Of a stretch of DNA of 64,000 nucleotides, positions 31,140 through 42,131 are shown piece after piece. The position numbers were made by a program, and so were the translations under genes. The stretch comes from Phytophthora hibernalis. Taxonomy: Eukaryota; Oomycota; Peronosporomycetes; Peronosporales; Peronosporaceae. Each line of letters opens with the position of its first letter. Position 1 is the stretch's first letter. Below the pieces are notes generated by a model. It was not told the origin of the DNA. It searched no databases and was given only the letters and a program-made list of their open reading frames with translations. The stretch covers positions 682,001-746,000 of the forward strand of contig JAAKBF010000027.1 of assembly GCA_012656075.1 (NCBI GenBank), written 5' to 3'.

Positions 31140-32214
31140 TTCAAGAGGTCGTCAATACTCTTGAGCGTGAAACATGATGTTGTCGGCGACCTCCTGTCCG
31201 TGTCGTGCGCCGTTGACGCTCAAAGTCAGTTCATCGTAAAACTGATCCCACAGTTCACGCACGTTCGAAACTTGCGAATACACCAACAGCGTAGCGAAAA
31301 GCTGGAGGAGATGGTACGCCATCTTGAACGCAGCTGCTTCAGTCATGCAGGAAATCCACTCTCTGTCGTCATCAAGCAGTCCGGTTGCCAAGGCTGCCTC
31401 GTGGAATGTATTACACACCACATTGTCGACTGTCCGCAGATCCTCATATGAAGTCGGACCTTTCGATGGCACAGCAAAGCACGCAAGTAGAAGCGCTCCA
31501 TCTCCCGTGGTGAAACGTGGATCAAACGTCCTATAGCCGCCTGGTATCTTGTCTGACGCTTCCATCTTTTCTCCGGGTCAATCCACGCGAACTCCTTCGG
31601 GATGTTTTGATACAGCATTGTCTTGGCGATTTGGTTTTCAGGTGCGTCGCTCGCGCACAGTTAAAAAACTGGGTCAGCATGGTACGGCTCCCACGCTCCA
31701 GGACACGTTCGGGGTCCTCTTCGGCTCGGAACACCACAAACTGACCGCCTTCCAAGTGGACAGTAAGTCGCATAATGGCATGCGTGCGACCCAGGATCGA
31801 ATAGGTCAGCAGACGCATACACGCCTCCACCGGTGATACATATGTCGCGTTGAGATATCTCAGCACCTCGTTGGAATCTTGACCCGGCTCGCTCAAATCC
31901 CGCACAGCTTCTATCATAATGACAGCTTTGTCGGACCCTTTGTAGACGTACTTGTAGAGATACTTGACGGACGCCCCGAGCTCGCACCACACGGCCAATG
32001 CATCATGGTGTCTAGGATAGTTTCATACAAATCGGGATTGATGTCCTTGTCGAGAAGCTCTGCCGATACCAATCTGTCAATAAGCTCCCTTGTCTTTGGC
32101 TTGTCTGCTTCATCCAGAATAGTGAGAATGTGAGCGTGGGGTAACCCTCGCTTCTGAACTCCACAACATAGATCCGAGCGGCCAGGCGACCGATCACGCC
32201 CTCATCCAAGTCCT
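31140..32214 (-). pseudogene. Helitron Rep, catalytic part
   Basis: The HUH motif appears as GLPHAHILTIL near 32150 to 32118, in a frame different from its neighbours, and the Tyr motif as VKYLYKYVYKG near 31960. Rep nicks and joins DNA ends in rolling-circle transposition. The downstream segment (31565 to 31152, ARRHGQEVADNI-like end) links Rep to the helicase. Frame changes around the HUH motif show the copy is dead. Confidence 0.8.
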
Positions 32215-33590
32215 TTAAAAGTTCGCGAAGATATTGTTGCCTGACGCGCGCGACAATGTCCGGACGATCCTGAGCTGACTGACCGGCCGGTATCTTTCCC
32301 AGTATGTCATCCCATTTGGATTGCAAGTCTTGGTAAGGAAGGCGTCTGGTTTGCCGTACTCGCGCACGATAGCCATAGAGTCTTGATACGCCTTGTACAT
32401 GTAGCGAGGACTCCCGACGTGGGTCTCCGAAAGGATGACACGTTTGCCAATTTGACCCAGGAAATGATCGTGGCCAGGACGCCGATCAGGGTGCACCAAC
32501 TCACTACTGCCGTTATCGTACTCGGTAATCAATGCTTCTCCATCACCTAGCGTCACCGTGTTCTCACTCTCGTAAGCATCCCGAACGCCGAAGTACTGGT
32601 CTGCACGAATATCCTTCTGGTGCGCTGCCACCCACCGCAGCTGCTCCTGCTCACACTTGGCCAGTTGATCGACCACCCACTGCTGGAAAAGGCGCCCGCC
32701 AAGATGGAGCGCGGACGTGTCGTCAATTTTCTGGAAAAGACGAAACGCGGCATGCGCGCGTAGAGACATCTCCCTCTTCTTGCGCACCTTTGCACCATTC
32801 GCGTATTGATCCGTAAAAGTCCAGCCGAGCTCGCCGTGCGGGAATAGCAGTGGATACTGTAAAGGGTCGTACGTGTTATGGGTCTCGAACAGACGTAGGA
32901 GTTTGTGATCCCTGGCGTAGAGTAGCAGATCGCGCGGTTGAGCCAGATTACCGTCTTCGATCATAGTGACTCCAACTTCCGACACCGTGGGCAAGTTATG
33001 GGTACCGGGTTGCGATGGCTTCTCGTGTAGGCGGTACACGACGTCCATCAACTGAGAACTGTCCGGTGGATATTGGCGCAGCTTCTCGCCGAAGGTTAGA
33101 AATTGCTGCGCGAAAGGGTTGTGCGTGGTCATCATATCCTCGATGTACCTCAACGCATCTGTGTCCAGATCGGCAAAAATACCCTTACGCCGTGTCGCAC
33201 GTGCCTGCATGTCCGGATCCACGATGTAGATTTGCGCAAATTTCGGTGCAGTCGGCTGGCCAGTGCTGGGATCCCTGTACGGTAATAAAGACCCGAGATA
33301 ATGACGCATATCGCCCTGGATGCGATACGTATAAACGCCTTGCCCTCCCGCGACGTCCATGTCCAGATTTACGTTTCCAAACGTTCCGTCGCTAGAGGAA
33401 GCTCCGATGGAGGTGAATGCACAGGCCTGGTTGTATGCTCGGATGAAGGTGCGGAAGCTCGGGTCACCGTACAGCTGGATGAGCCCCGCAGGTGCAGGTT
33501 GAAGCTGAGGGAGTTGCACTTTGCCCTCTAAGCAGCATATGTTGTCAGACTCGTCGGGCCACTTCCAAGCTTTGCAGTACGGACAGACGA
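32215..33590 (-). pseudogene. Helitron N-terminal domain (Helitron_like_N)
   Basis: A 434-residue open frame (33519 to 32215) holds the conserved Helitron N-terminal region: QLYGDPSFRTFIRAYN, YRIQGDMRHYLGSLLP, FAQIYIVDP, YPLLFPHGELGW and the later TKTCNPNGMTYWE. Immediately upstream, after one stop, a zinc-finger-like CPYCKAWKWPDESDNICC is encoded near 33585 to 33535. It is the best preserved part of the element. Confidence 0.9.
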
Positions 33591-33599
33591 CGGTCGGAG

Positions 33600-34630
33600 G
33601 GAGTTTGAATCACCCGTTCAAAATGTGTTTGCCCCTAACCATGTCAGCTCTGAAATCTTCGTGGTTCGTAAGAGCCCGTCGGTGCTTAGAGGCGGCACGG
33701 CGGACTCGCGATTGTTCTCTAAACTGCTCTCGATTTTCCTCAGTTTGGCTTGCGCGTCGGACAGCGTACTGATTGCGATCCTGCGCTCTCTCTTGTCCAC
33801 GCTTCTCTTGAGTCAAGGTCAAACGTCTCTCACTGTGCTGGTCTCGATTTCGTATTAATACAACGTCGCGCTCATCTCCGTCTCGAAGCGCACGACGCTC
33901 TTGCTGGCGAACACGATCGTTCTCTGTTTAGGCGCGTTGCTCATCCGTCATTCCTGCCCTCTTTGCGCGCTGCCTCTCCGCGGCCCTCGCTCTTGTACGA
34001 TCTTTCTGTGACGCAGATGCGTTAGCCCTACGTGTTCTTTGTTTCTCTGCGTTAGCCAACCGCGCGCGCTCCTTCTGCGAAGCATAAGCGTTCGCTCTTC
34101 GAATCCTCGCTGCCTCCGCTTTCCGAGCACGTTTGGATGCAGGTGACATGGGCACCGGGGGCGCGGTCTGTTCTGTAGCCCGGGCGGCAAGGCGTTGCCC
34201 CTCGTCGTATTCAGGTGCTACCCGGCCTTGGTGCTCAGCTGGATCATCCTCTTCAGTTTTCCCTCTTGCTCCACCGTAGGGCGTTCCTCATCAGCGACCA
34301 TCGTGACGTCAGCCACTTGAGGCTCGGTGGTGGTAATATGCACATCGCTAACCACAGCGACCGTTAAAACAGCAGCAACCGGATGGTCCGCGGTAACGGT
34401 AAGTGCAGCCATCTCATCGGCCAAGCTACGAGCCTTAGCCGATTTACGTTGCTTCAGTTTACGCCGAGTTACCGCATCCTCTGGAGCCGCAGGGGTCGCG
34501 TTCACATCCGCGTTGTGACGCAAAGCCTCTTCAATTTCCTCCAGAGTGCGCTTTCGTTTGACGCGAGGCATAACTGTCTGCGCACACGGAACAGAGTAAC
34601 GTGACGCGTTAGACATTAAGTCTAAGTACA
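33600..34630 (-). pseudogene. Helitron basic repeat region (upstream frames)
   Basis: Several frames (33822 to 33610, 34155 to 33928, 34919 to 34218) encode Arg/Ala/Gln-rich repeats such as RRANASASQKDRTRARAAERQR and a short protein beginning MPRVKRKRTLEEIEEAL. Such RQ/RA-rich repeats precede Rep in many oomycete Helitrons and resemble nucleic-acid binding or nuclear targeting regions. Their function is unknown. Confidence 0.6.
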
Positions 34631-35247
34631 CCACAGTGTATGTAGTGATAACCGGATGAACGTATCGGCACCAATCCAGTAGAATGTTCTTCACCGCAAA
34701 CAGCAAACCGAGCCGCAAGAGTTTCAACTGCATGGACGCGACGTCGCACGAAAATCCTAAATCCCCGCAACGAATCCCAAGTGTAGCGACGGCAAAACCA
34801 ATATATAGCCTATTTTTCTGCAGCATCAATAATCTATTTCGTCTGCGGTCTTGCAATAGATAACAATGCAATAATCGGCAGCCCTGGTCGTGTGCTCGCC
34901 AACCGCGTGCAGCACCCACTTGAGCGCACGTTTAGCAGTGGTGCGAGGCTCAAGGCGATGTACTCGCGGCGCTTAAGATGCAGCAAGTCCAGGTTCCGTC
35001 GAGCTTCCTCGAGAGGACCCACTAACGGAGTTTCTTTCAGCCGCTAAACCTTGCTTCACGATTCCTTGTCAGACGCACGAAATATGGCCAGTTGTGTTCC
35101 TGTCGAGTTTGCTCTAGACGAGTAAATCGAATCGCTCGCTCCTTGAGTACACGGATGGTTTGGGAATCGGCGCACGTAGTCGTCGAGAATTGGCTTGACC
35201 ATACAAGCGCTGTATAGGCGATAATTGCATCTTGCTTTCAGATTCGG
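34631..35247. other. No gene recognised
   Basis: Between the Helitron frames and the IFT56 fragment. A short minus-strand frame (35022 to 34834) reads ARRNLDLLHLKRREYIALSLAP, possibly another gene fragment, but I cannot assign it. The Helitron 5' end may lie here. Confidence 0.35.
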
Positions 35248-35680
35248 TCAGGTACACCGCCAGCAGCCCACTGGGACGTCATCATAGCCCAGTTTGAAGT
35301 AACACAACGCTCGGTACACATGCAGTGCTGAGCCTCCCTCTTGGCCGCTCTTGCTGGATCCTGACAGCAACCTCTTGTAAATCTCTGCTGCCTCTTGAAA
35401 ATTGTTCTGCGCAAAGATGGTTGATACCAGTGCTAGCTGGCCCTCGATGGATTCTCGCGAAAGCTGTTGGTATCGATCTAGCAACGCCTGCTCGCTGTGC
35501 TGACGTCGATGTGTGAGAAAAACACGAGTTGATTGCAAAGAGCACCCCGTGAGCTGCTCAAAGCTGTGTGCTCAGCGTCCTCGAAGTTATGCAAGTAGAA
35601 CAGACGGCACGCCCAGCTGATACTCGATGTCCTTAGCGTCGCCGTTCGAAGCGTCTTCAATCAATTGCTCAAATTGAGAT
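35248..35680 (-). pseudogene. Fragment of intraflagellar transport TPR protein IFT56 (TTC26)
   Basis: The frame 35538 to 35248 reads EGQLALVSTIFAQNNFQEAA followed by EIYKRLL and ALHVYRALCYFKLGYDDV, which resembles the TPR part of IFT56/TTC26/DYF-13, a protein that brings motility components into flagella. An adjoining frame (35660 to 35478) has WACRLFYLHNFEDAEHTAL, also TPR-like. Oomycetes have flagellated zoospores, so the intact gene is expected elsewhere. Only a small part is present, with a frame change near 35540, so it is a fragment. Confidence 0.68.
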
Positions 35681-36142
35681 AAGGTAATTGGCCAATTTAA
35701 GGCCGCCTAACAGATGCAAGACTTCAGCGATTGATTGCTCGAAAACCAGACCGCAATATCAACAGTTATAGATAGCTTCTAAAACCAATTGATTCGAACG
35801 ATTTTTAGAGGGGATCAACAGTTAACAGGGATCAATATTCCTGCTGTGCGGGACAGCCAAACATAGCATTCACGTATAGACCGTATGCCAATTTAAGGCC
35901 GCGTTTTGACTTGATTTCAGTAAGGAAAATGCAGTCTCGAAGGAGCTGAAAGAACAACAGTATAATTTCGTTTAAGTACGTTCATACCTGTGTAATGCAA
36001 TAATCCCGATGCATATTAAATGAAGAAGTGTATTAAAATGTGCAGTGCCTAAACGACTATCTCGTACAGCACAGGATCTGCTGCAGTCTCAAGTCGGGCG
36101 TTTATCGCGTTATTAGACCGTGGTTTGCGCTGCTTCTTGTTC
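35681..36142. other. No gene recognised, AT-rich
   Basis: AT-rich DNA without credible frames. The sequence GCCAATTTAAGGCCGC occurs twice (about 35691 and 35890), which may be ends of a small element. Confidence 0.4.
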
Positions 36143-37231
36143 CTATGTGACGTAGGCGTATCGGACCGCAGTATTTTTCGGGTTAGTACTCGACCAGCCA
36201 CTGTGGTGTTTTTTCTTCCTCCCTTTGCCTTTTCGCGGTGGAGGCAGCACCAGCAAGTCACGCTGTACGATAGCTTTAACTCGTAGCCACGGGGCGAGAG
36301 ACACAGAGTTTGGCAAGCCATTTCGTTCAAAGTTTGTTAGCTTTTCCATCATCTTGATCCTCGACAATGGGAAGATACCACACGTAGCAAATCTAGAAGA
36401 TATGTTATCTTCAAAGTTGCGGTTCATCCAGGCTAGAGTTGCGATGTGAATAGCCATTGGCTTGCTGATACTCGTTTCCGCAGAGCCACCGATTAGTTCG
36501 TCAATAATTACCTTGAACTTGGACTTGAACAACGCAAACACGGCCACATCGAGAGGTTGTAAAAGGTGAGTTGCATTAGCGGGCAAGCACACCAAAATGA
36601 TGCGCAACTTGTTCGCTTCAGCGATGACGAGATCTGCGATGTGCGATGGGCAGCCGTCCATCACAAGCAGAAGAGGTCTCGTGACGTTTGCCGGCACGGC
36701 ATCTGAAAAGAACGTGAGCCACTTGGCAAACAAACGTGCATTCATCAAGACACTATCTGTAGTAGTGACAGCGGCCCCTGGTAGTAAACACGACTCCAGG
36801 ATGTGGTTGTCCACCCTTTCTCCAGGAAAGATAAAGAGAGGCGGCACCACAAAGCCACTAGCGCTTCCACAGGCAACAAACGAAAGGTGAAAGTTCATCT
36901 TTGCGTCAGTGTGCCACATATTTTTGGATCCACGCAACACCACAACTTGAGTGGACTTCTTTCCGCTTTCAAAAGCAGTCTCATCCATGTTGAAAACCCG
37001 TGAGGCATCCATCGTGCTCAATGACGACCTTTGCCAAGGACCAAAACAGGGTAGCCACGTCATTGTGAGAGACGGCATTCCGCACCTTAGCCACGTATTG
37101 TGAGCGACCAGACGTTTTGCTAAAAACCACCGAAATCGCACTCGCGAATGCTGCCATAAGATTCTGGAGGGGGTTACCCAGAGAACCCTCCCAGCGCAGG
37201 GAACGATTCGAACAAAGTCCAACACTTGCAT
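36143..37231 (-). pseudogene. DDE_1 (pogo/Tigger-class) transposase, copy A
   Basis: A 362-residue frame with the DDE_1 catalytic blocks: FNMDETAFE (first Asp), LLLVMDGCPSHI (second Asp) and LPANATHLLQPLDVAVF (third acidic position region), then a basic C-terminal tail (KGKGRKKKHH). The first 70 residues are out of frame; the true sequence (SHNDVATLFWSLAKVVIEHD) is in another frame, with a shift near 37015. The CENP-B-like DNA-binding domain is missing. It would cut and paste its own element. Confidence 0.83.
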
Positions 37232-38640
37232 TAGACGCTTACTTCTCCTCTAGTCATCATATCTACTACGTCTTCTTCATCAGCGACCTCATCAACATCA
37301 GGATCAAGGAGCTGCAAACGCTCTAGTTCCTCAGCAAGAGCATTGGACGAGGCCTCGAACATTGGGTCGACAGGTGGCACGGCAAGTACGCCGTTAAACC
37401 CGTTCGAGATCGTCGAAGCGGACAGCCCCTCCCACGCATTGGCAACCCAGTCAACCACGTCATTCCTGGACGGCGCCTTGACCTTGCTGCTGCTCCCTCC
37501 CAGCCAGCATGGTCATCAGCCAGCTTACCCAGCGCTGGCGCAGACGCTGCTTCAGCGGGCGGTTCCAAGCAATGTCCGCCGGCTGGCAGACGCCTGTGTG
37601 CCCTGCTGGTGCGTTCAGCAAGTGGATGTTGAGGTCGTGAGCGCGGGTGCGCACCTCCGGCGTCCAATGTGCACAGAAGTCGTCGAGGAGTAGAAAGACA
37701 GGCTGTTCTGGATGCTGACGTCCACCGAAATGATACGCCAGCCAAATGAGGGTCAGCGACATGTTCCACCAACCCGTGCTATTAACGTAGATCTGGACGC
37801 CATGTCTGTCCTGGAGGATCTCGATCTGCTTCCAAAGATGCTTGCCCAAGCCGTGTCTCAGCTCCACGTTATCGGCTTGCGTCGCCGCGACCTTGGATGG
37901 GCGGCCCTTCAGTATCAAAAACGGCGTCCGCTTCTCGCCGAAAGAGGACCCAAGCAGCATGAACGTCATCCTCTCCTTGTCCTTGCCACATGTACGAACC
38001 CTCACCGTACGTGCTCCGCGCTTGTTGAGCGTCGTGCGCGGCACGTACTCGAAGACAATGGGCGTTTGGTCGGCGTTGTAAGCGACATCAACACCTAGGC
38101 GGTGCATGACTGCGCGCATCCTGGTATTAAAAGCAAGAACAGCAGCCTCGCCGTCTACGGGACTCTTCTGTCCTTGGCGCGTACGCGCACGGAACCGCAT
38201 CGCATGGCGGCGCACGAATCCAGCCCGCCAAGCCCATGTGCCGGTGAAAACGCCGCGCGGTATACCAGCTGCTGCCGCATACTCCTGGGCCTTGAGCTGG
38301 AGCATTAGGCCGAAACTGGCGCCCCATCGGCGCGGTAGTCGTTGACCCAGCGAAGAAGCTGAGACTCCGTCTCAGACTACAGCACAGTGGCACTTCCTGC
38401 AGGTCTGAGCTTGCGCAGCACTCTGGACGAGCTGCTCTTCCCGGCCTTCTCGATGGTATTGCGGCGTTTCTGCCACAGGTAGATGCTCTTGCGCTTAGTC
38501 TCGAGCGAGGTGCCTTTGGCCTCAGGGTAGAACTTGGCGAGTGTAGAGGACACTCCGTCAGAATCAGAATGGTGAATGACATAGAGTCGAAACTCATACG
38601 TCGGCGTAGAGCGCTTGTACTGCCGAGCGCGGCGGCCTCC
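37231..38640 (-). pseudogene. DDE_1 (pogo-class) transposase, copy B
   Basis: The main frame (38305 to 37460) has VAYNADQTPIVFEYVP with the first Asp, VFLLLDDFCAHWTPEV with the second and LNAPAGHTGVCQPADIAWNRPLK with the third-motif region. The C-terminus continues after a frameshift near 37470 (VVDWVANAWEGLS). The N-terminal part is readable upstream to about 38630 in another frame (SIYLWQKRRNTIEKAGKSS), with a stop near 38380. It abuts copy A in tandem on the same strand but belongs to a different subfamily. Confidence 0.82.
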
Positions 38641-39461
38641 ATCTTTACTTGCTCGTGCGCGGCCTATGAAGAGTTGGGAAGTGACTGCGCTTTAGTGGTC
38701 TGGTGCCTAACTTTTATCGATCCTTGGCCACCAATTTTTGAGCTGTCGGAAATGACAACGATCCGGTGGTGTCCAAATTGCAGTCATCTGATTGGCTAAT
38801 ACGGCTTGTCGGATATAACATTCTATCGGATACTACACAGGTTATACGGTAGCACACCCCATCAATCTGTGATTATTTTGGCCAATCGTGCGAGTTGTGC
38901 TTTTCGAGTGGATATAGTCTGTAATTTTTGGTGACGATCCGAGCAATATTGAAAGCCTTTTAATACAAAGGTCTGGGCCTTGGTCAAAAGGATATCACAG
39001 TGTAAATGACTTGGTTTCAGTATGGATGACTAAAGGGCTACATTATCGGGAAGCGCTTCCATAGTCACCTTGCATCTTGCAGCGACGGCTGACGACACCA
39101 CGCGCGCCTTAGGGCTTCCGGTGCCGCGTACTGGGACCGAGAGAGTGCTATAGCTGGACAGGGATCGGGTGCAAGTTGAAAAACCACCGCAGTAACGTGC
39201 TCGAGGGCTGCCTTCGATACGAGACTCGCCATCCTACGGTATATAGTAAACACGGGGACTATTTAGCTTGCAAGATGTATGCAGGTGGCAGGCAGTATTT
39301 GATGAAGGAGGACCTAATTCGAGCGAGCAAGCTCCTATGGAGGCATACGCCAGCGAAATATCTTGAAAAAATCGTTTTGTCGATGAAGAAGAGGCATCGA
39401 GGTAATAAAGGTTGCCGTATCGGCACTAAAGTTGCCCTTTTCATGTTCAACTTGAACTTCG
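38641..39461. other. No gene recognised
   Basis: Possibly the 5' part of the transposon that holds copy B and the flanking DNA. A 21-base sequence TACTACACAGG...GGTA at 38831 to 38851 also occurs at 47937 to 47957. A plus-strand frame at 39176 to 39565 shows no family signature. Confidence 0.4.
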
Positions 39462-39832
39462 TCAATACTGAACCCAAGTCATTTCCACTTTGCTATCCTT
39501 TTGACCATACGCGTGGAAGAGGAAGTTTATACGGCGAGAAGCGTCAGTGCACAGTGCTGCGATAAACTCGGGCCAATCCAGTGCCCCAGAGCTGTCAGAG
39601 TCCAGAACGTCGAAGGCACGGTCAACAAAGAACTGGTCTTCCACCGACAACTGAGGTACGCCGTGGCGTAGTGTCTCCTTGTCGACACCATGAGAGTTCT
39701 TCGCCATGGAGCAAGGCGCTTTATGGCGATCCCACCGCGCGAACAATCAGCTCGTGAATAGCCCGTCGCAGTCATCAGTGCAGCTAGATCCAGTTCCTGG
39801 AGAAACCCGTGCTGCTCCGCCACAGACAGCAT
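39462..39832 (-). pseudogene. EF-hand protein fragment
   Basis: The frame 39746 to 39462 contains an EF-hand loop DSDSSGALDWPEF with acidic residues at positions 1, 3 and 12, preceded by a helix (FVDRAFDVL) and followed by FIAALC. Ca2+ binding is therefore expected of the intact protein. An adjoining frame from 39832 (MLSVAEQHGFLQELDLAALM) may be its upstream exon or a shifted continuation. Only one EF-hand is visible and no promoter or complete gene can be outlined. Confidence 0.65.
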
Positions 39833-39839
39833 CGTCGAA

Positions 39840-42120
39840 GCTGGTTCCGTTCGTGGGCGTTGCGGTGGTCGAGACTTCGATTTGTGGTGTTGCTTCTGCC
39901 GAGACCGAGGACAGATTTTCCTGGTGGTGGGAATGCAGTGAACGTACTAGGCGTTTGCCTCAAGTCATCACCTTTGCTTATGGGTGCGAACATAAGCTTC
40001 CGATGGGCATGTGCGATTCGAGAGCGAAGACCAACAAGTTCGGTGCTCTTTTTCTACAGGCGATGGCCGACGATCATCGCTGTCCTTCGTGGTATTTTGA
40101 GTGGTTTTGGAGGATCCAAGTCGCTGGAGGTGAAGCTGCTCCATGTGCATGTTGTAAGCGGAGCTGATGGATAACTGTGAAAGGTTCCGCTCAGTCATTG
40201 GCTTTGATCGGAACGGCGAGAATTCTCTCAAACACGACAAGTCCAGCAGTGTTCGATTGCGCAGGTTTCTGCAGCAGATCCACCAGGTGCCGTCGTCGTG
40301 AAATCGGAGGTGTCGTTAACTGCTTCGGATGGCATCGTGAAAGCATTCGCGAGGCCGCGTCGACGACGTGAAGTCTTAGGAGTTGGTCCATTCCGGCAGT
40401 GCTGGAAATATGAATCGCTCCCAGTACGATGCCACAGCTCGTACTTGCAGTTGCTGATATCCATGCGCAAATCGTGGCTTCGGCGGGTGCGATCGCTCTT
40501 CCATTGTGGTGCTGACGTGTCCAAACAACGGCGACAGTGATGGGGGTTCCATTCGCAGTGCAATGACTATGACATTTCCTTGCGAATCGAGCGTCCACGA
40601 TTGTTGTGAGCTCTTCACGTGATGTCAAAAGGTAACTCATGTAGCCATCAAAAAGTCTTTGGTGGAGTTTGCGACGACATGTATTAGTGCTAACCTGTAT
40701 TCCAAACGGTGTGATTTTCGGTGATGACGATCGTCCTATCGACCATGGGGTGCGAGTTCGTTTGAAACAATTGTGTCCCCTAAACTTAGCGCAAGTGCCT
40801 TCGCAAATTCCTAGACGAGTGCATATGCACCTCGTTGCCATTGAGCCCCAACAAAAACCTGTGATCCCTCTTCAACTTGATGCTGTTGTTGATTCACAGT
40901 GCGCAATGACAAGAACCATCGGCTCTGCCATCGAAATGTTGCTCGATGTGTCCAGTGAACCTCGACCAAAATTTGGCCGCGGCGTTCGCGTTCGTCGCGA
41001 GGACCACGACGGCCGAACGTGCGGATTAACTTCACTCGACTCGCTCGGGACTCAGTCCGTGGATCGACTCGGACACTCCAGAATCCGCGCACACCACCAC
41101 TTCATCGCGCGGAGCGACGTGAGACCTCGTTATGAGCGACGAATTTAATGTCCCCGGTCGGAATTTCTCGGCCGGTCGTGGACGGCATTGGAAATGCCTG
41201 TTGGTGTAAACTACATCGTCAAGGAATCCGACGGTCGCCGGGGTCTTTCAGATCAAAATCATGGAAGAGGAGAACATCACGTACGCGGTATAGAGCACGT
41301 ACGCGGACCCGAGATGCACAGTATGTACTACCGGGCAGGTATGCTCCAATCCTGGAACAAGTGTTGCTACCAGGGAGAGAATGGAAGCTTTGGTTAACTA
41401 ACAGCCACGACAAGCTCCAGCATCCCGGACATGGGCAATCTCACTTCAAACGCCGCATCTTATCCGCATGTGAAACCCACCAGCACGTGGGCGTGCCTCA
41501 AGCGTGAGGGTGAATCATGTTGTTGCTTTCCAGCCTTAATCGACCGCGACTCCCCAACTTTCATCATCTTGTTGACGTCAGAGTGAGTTCTACCTACTGC
41601 TACAACTGCCGGCAGCAACAGTCAACACCAGTGACACACCACCAGCGACGCAAGCAAACTCATTTCATATACCGGTATGCCGCGTCAAAGATATACATAT
41701 GGTATGGTGTACGTGTACTGTATCATCATCGGAAAAGGGAGCGGGATCACTATCAACGTCGACGAAACTCGGACGGTGAGGGTCGGACATGCTCGCGAGC
41801 TTTGGATGTCTATTCGTGCCCACACTACTGTGAGTGACCGGTGTGGCATATGAAGGGACCAGCTGCGGTTGTACAGGTACCATGTCGCCATTGTCGTATT
41901 CAGTTGCACTCGACGAGGTACAAGGCCTCCGAAAGGATGGACTGCAACGACACCAAGGTTAGCGTCGCTGCATTTCGGGACTGGAGCCCGCGGGACCAAA
42001 CAACCCATTGTGATCTTAAACGCAACTTCGATTTGCACTACAATCCTACTTGGTGACAGAGTTGTTGTTTAATCGCTTTCACGCGATCCTGTTCCTCCAT
42101 CACTCCAACACTCATCCTCC
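39840..42120. other. 2.3 kb without a recognised gene
   Basis: Medium-length frames occur on both strands (for example 40841 to 40191 minus and 40669 to 41148 plus) but overlap each other and contain no motif I recognise. Composition suggests decayed coding DNA of unknown origin. A T/GC-poor strip at 41640 to 41720 contains ATATACATATGG-like repeats. Confidence 0.4.
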
Positions 42121-42131
42121 CATGATTCGAT

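Larger units (their letters stand above)
29344..34630 (-). mobile_element. Helitron, minus orientation (5' limit uncertain)
   Basis: An autonomous-type Helitron carrying Rep (HUH endonuclease) and Pif1-like helicase as decayed frames from about 33590 to 29496. The 3' end is recognisable at 29344 by CTAG followed by T and preceded by a GC-rich hairpin. The basic repeat-rich N-terminal frames (33600 to 34630) usual in oomycete Helitrons are included. The 5' TC end was not identified, so 34630 is only the limit of recognisable sequence. Helitrons replicate by rolling circle and often carry off gene pieces. Confidence 0.85.

Noticed and set aside
40191..40841. 216-residue minus-strand frame in the unassigned region
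   Set aside because: Overlapping frames of similar length exist on both strands and none has recognisable motifs; not called as a gene.
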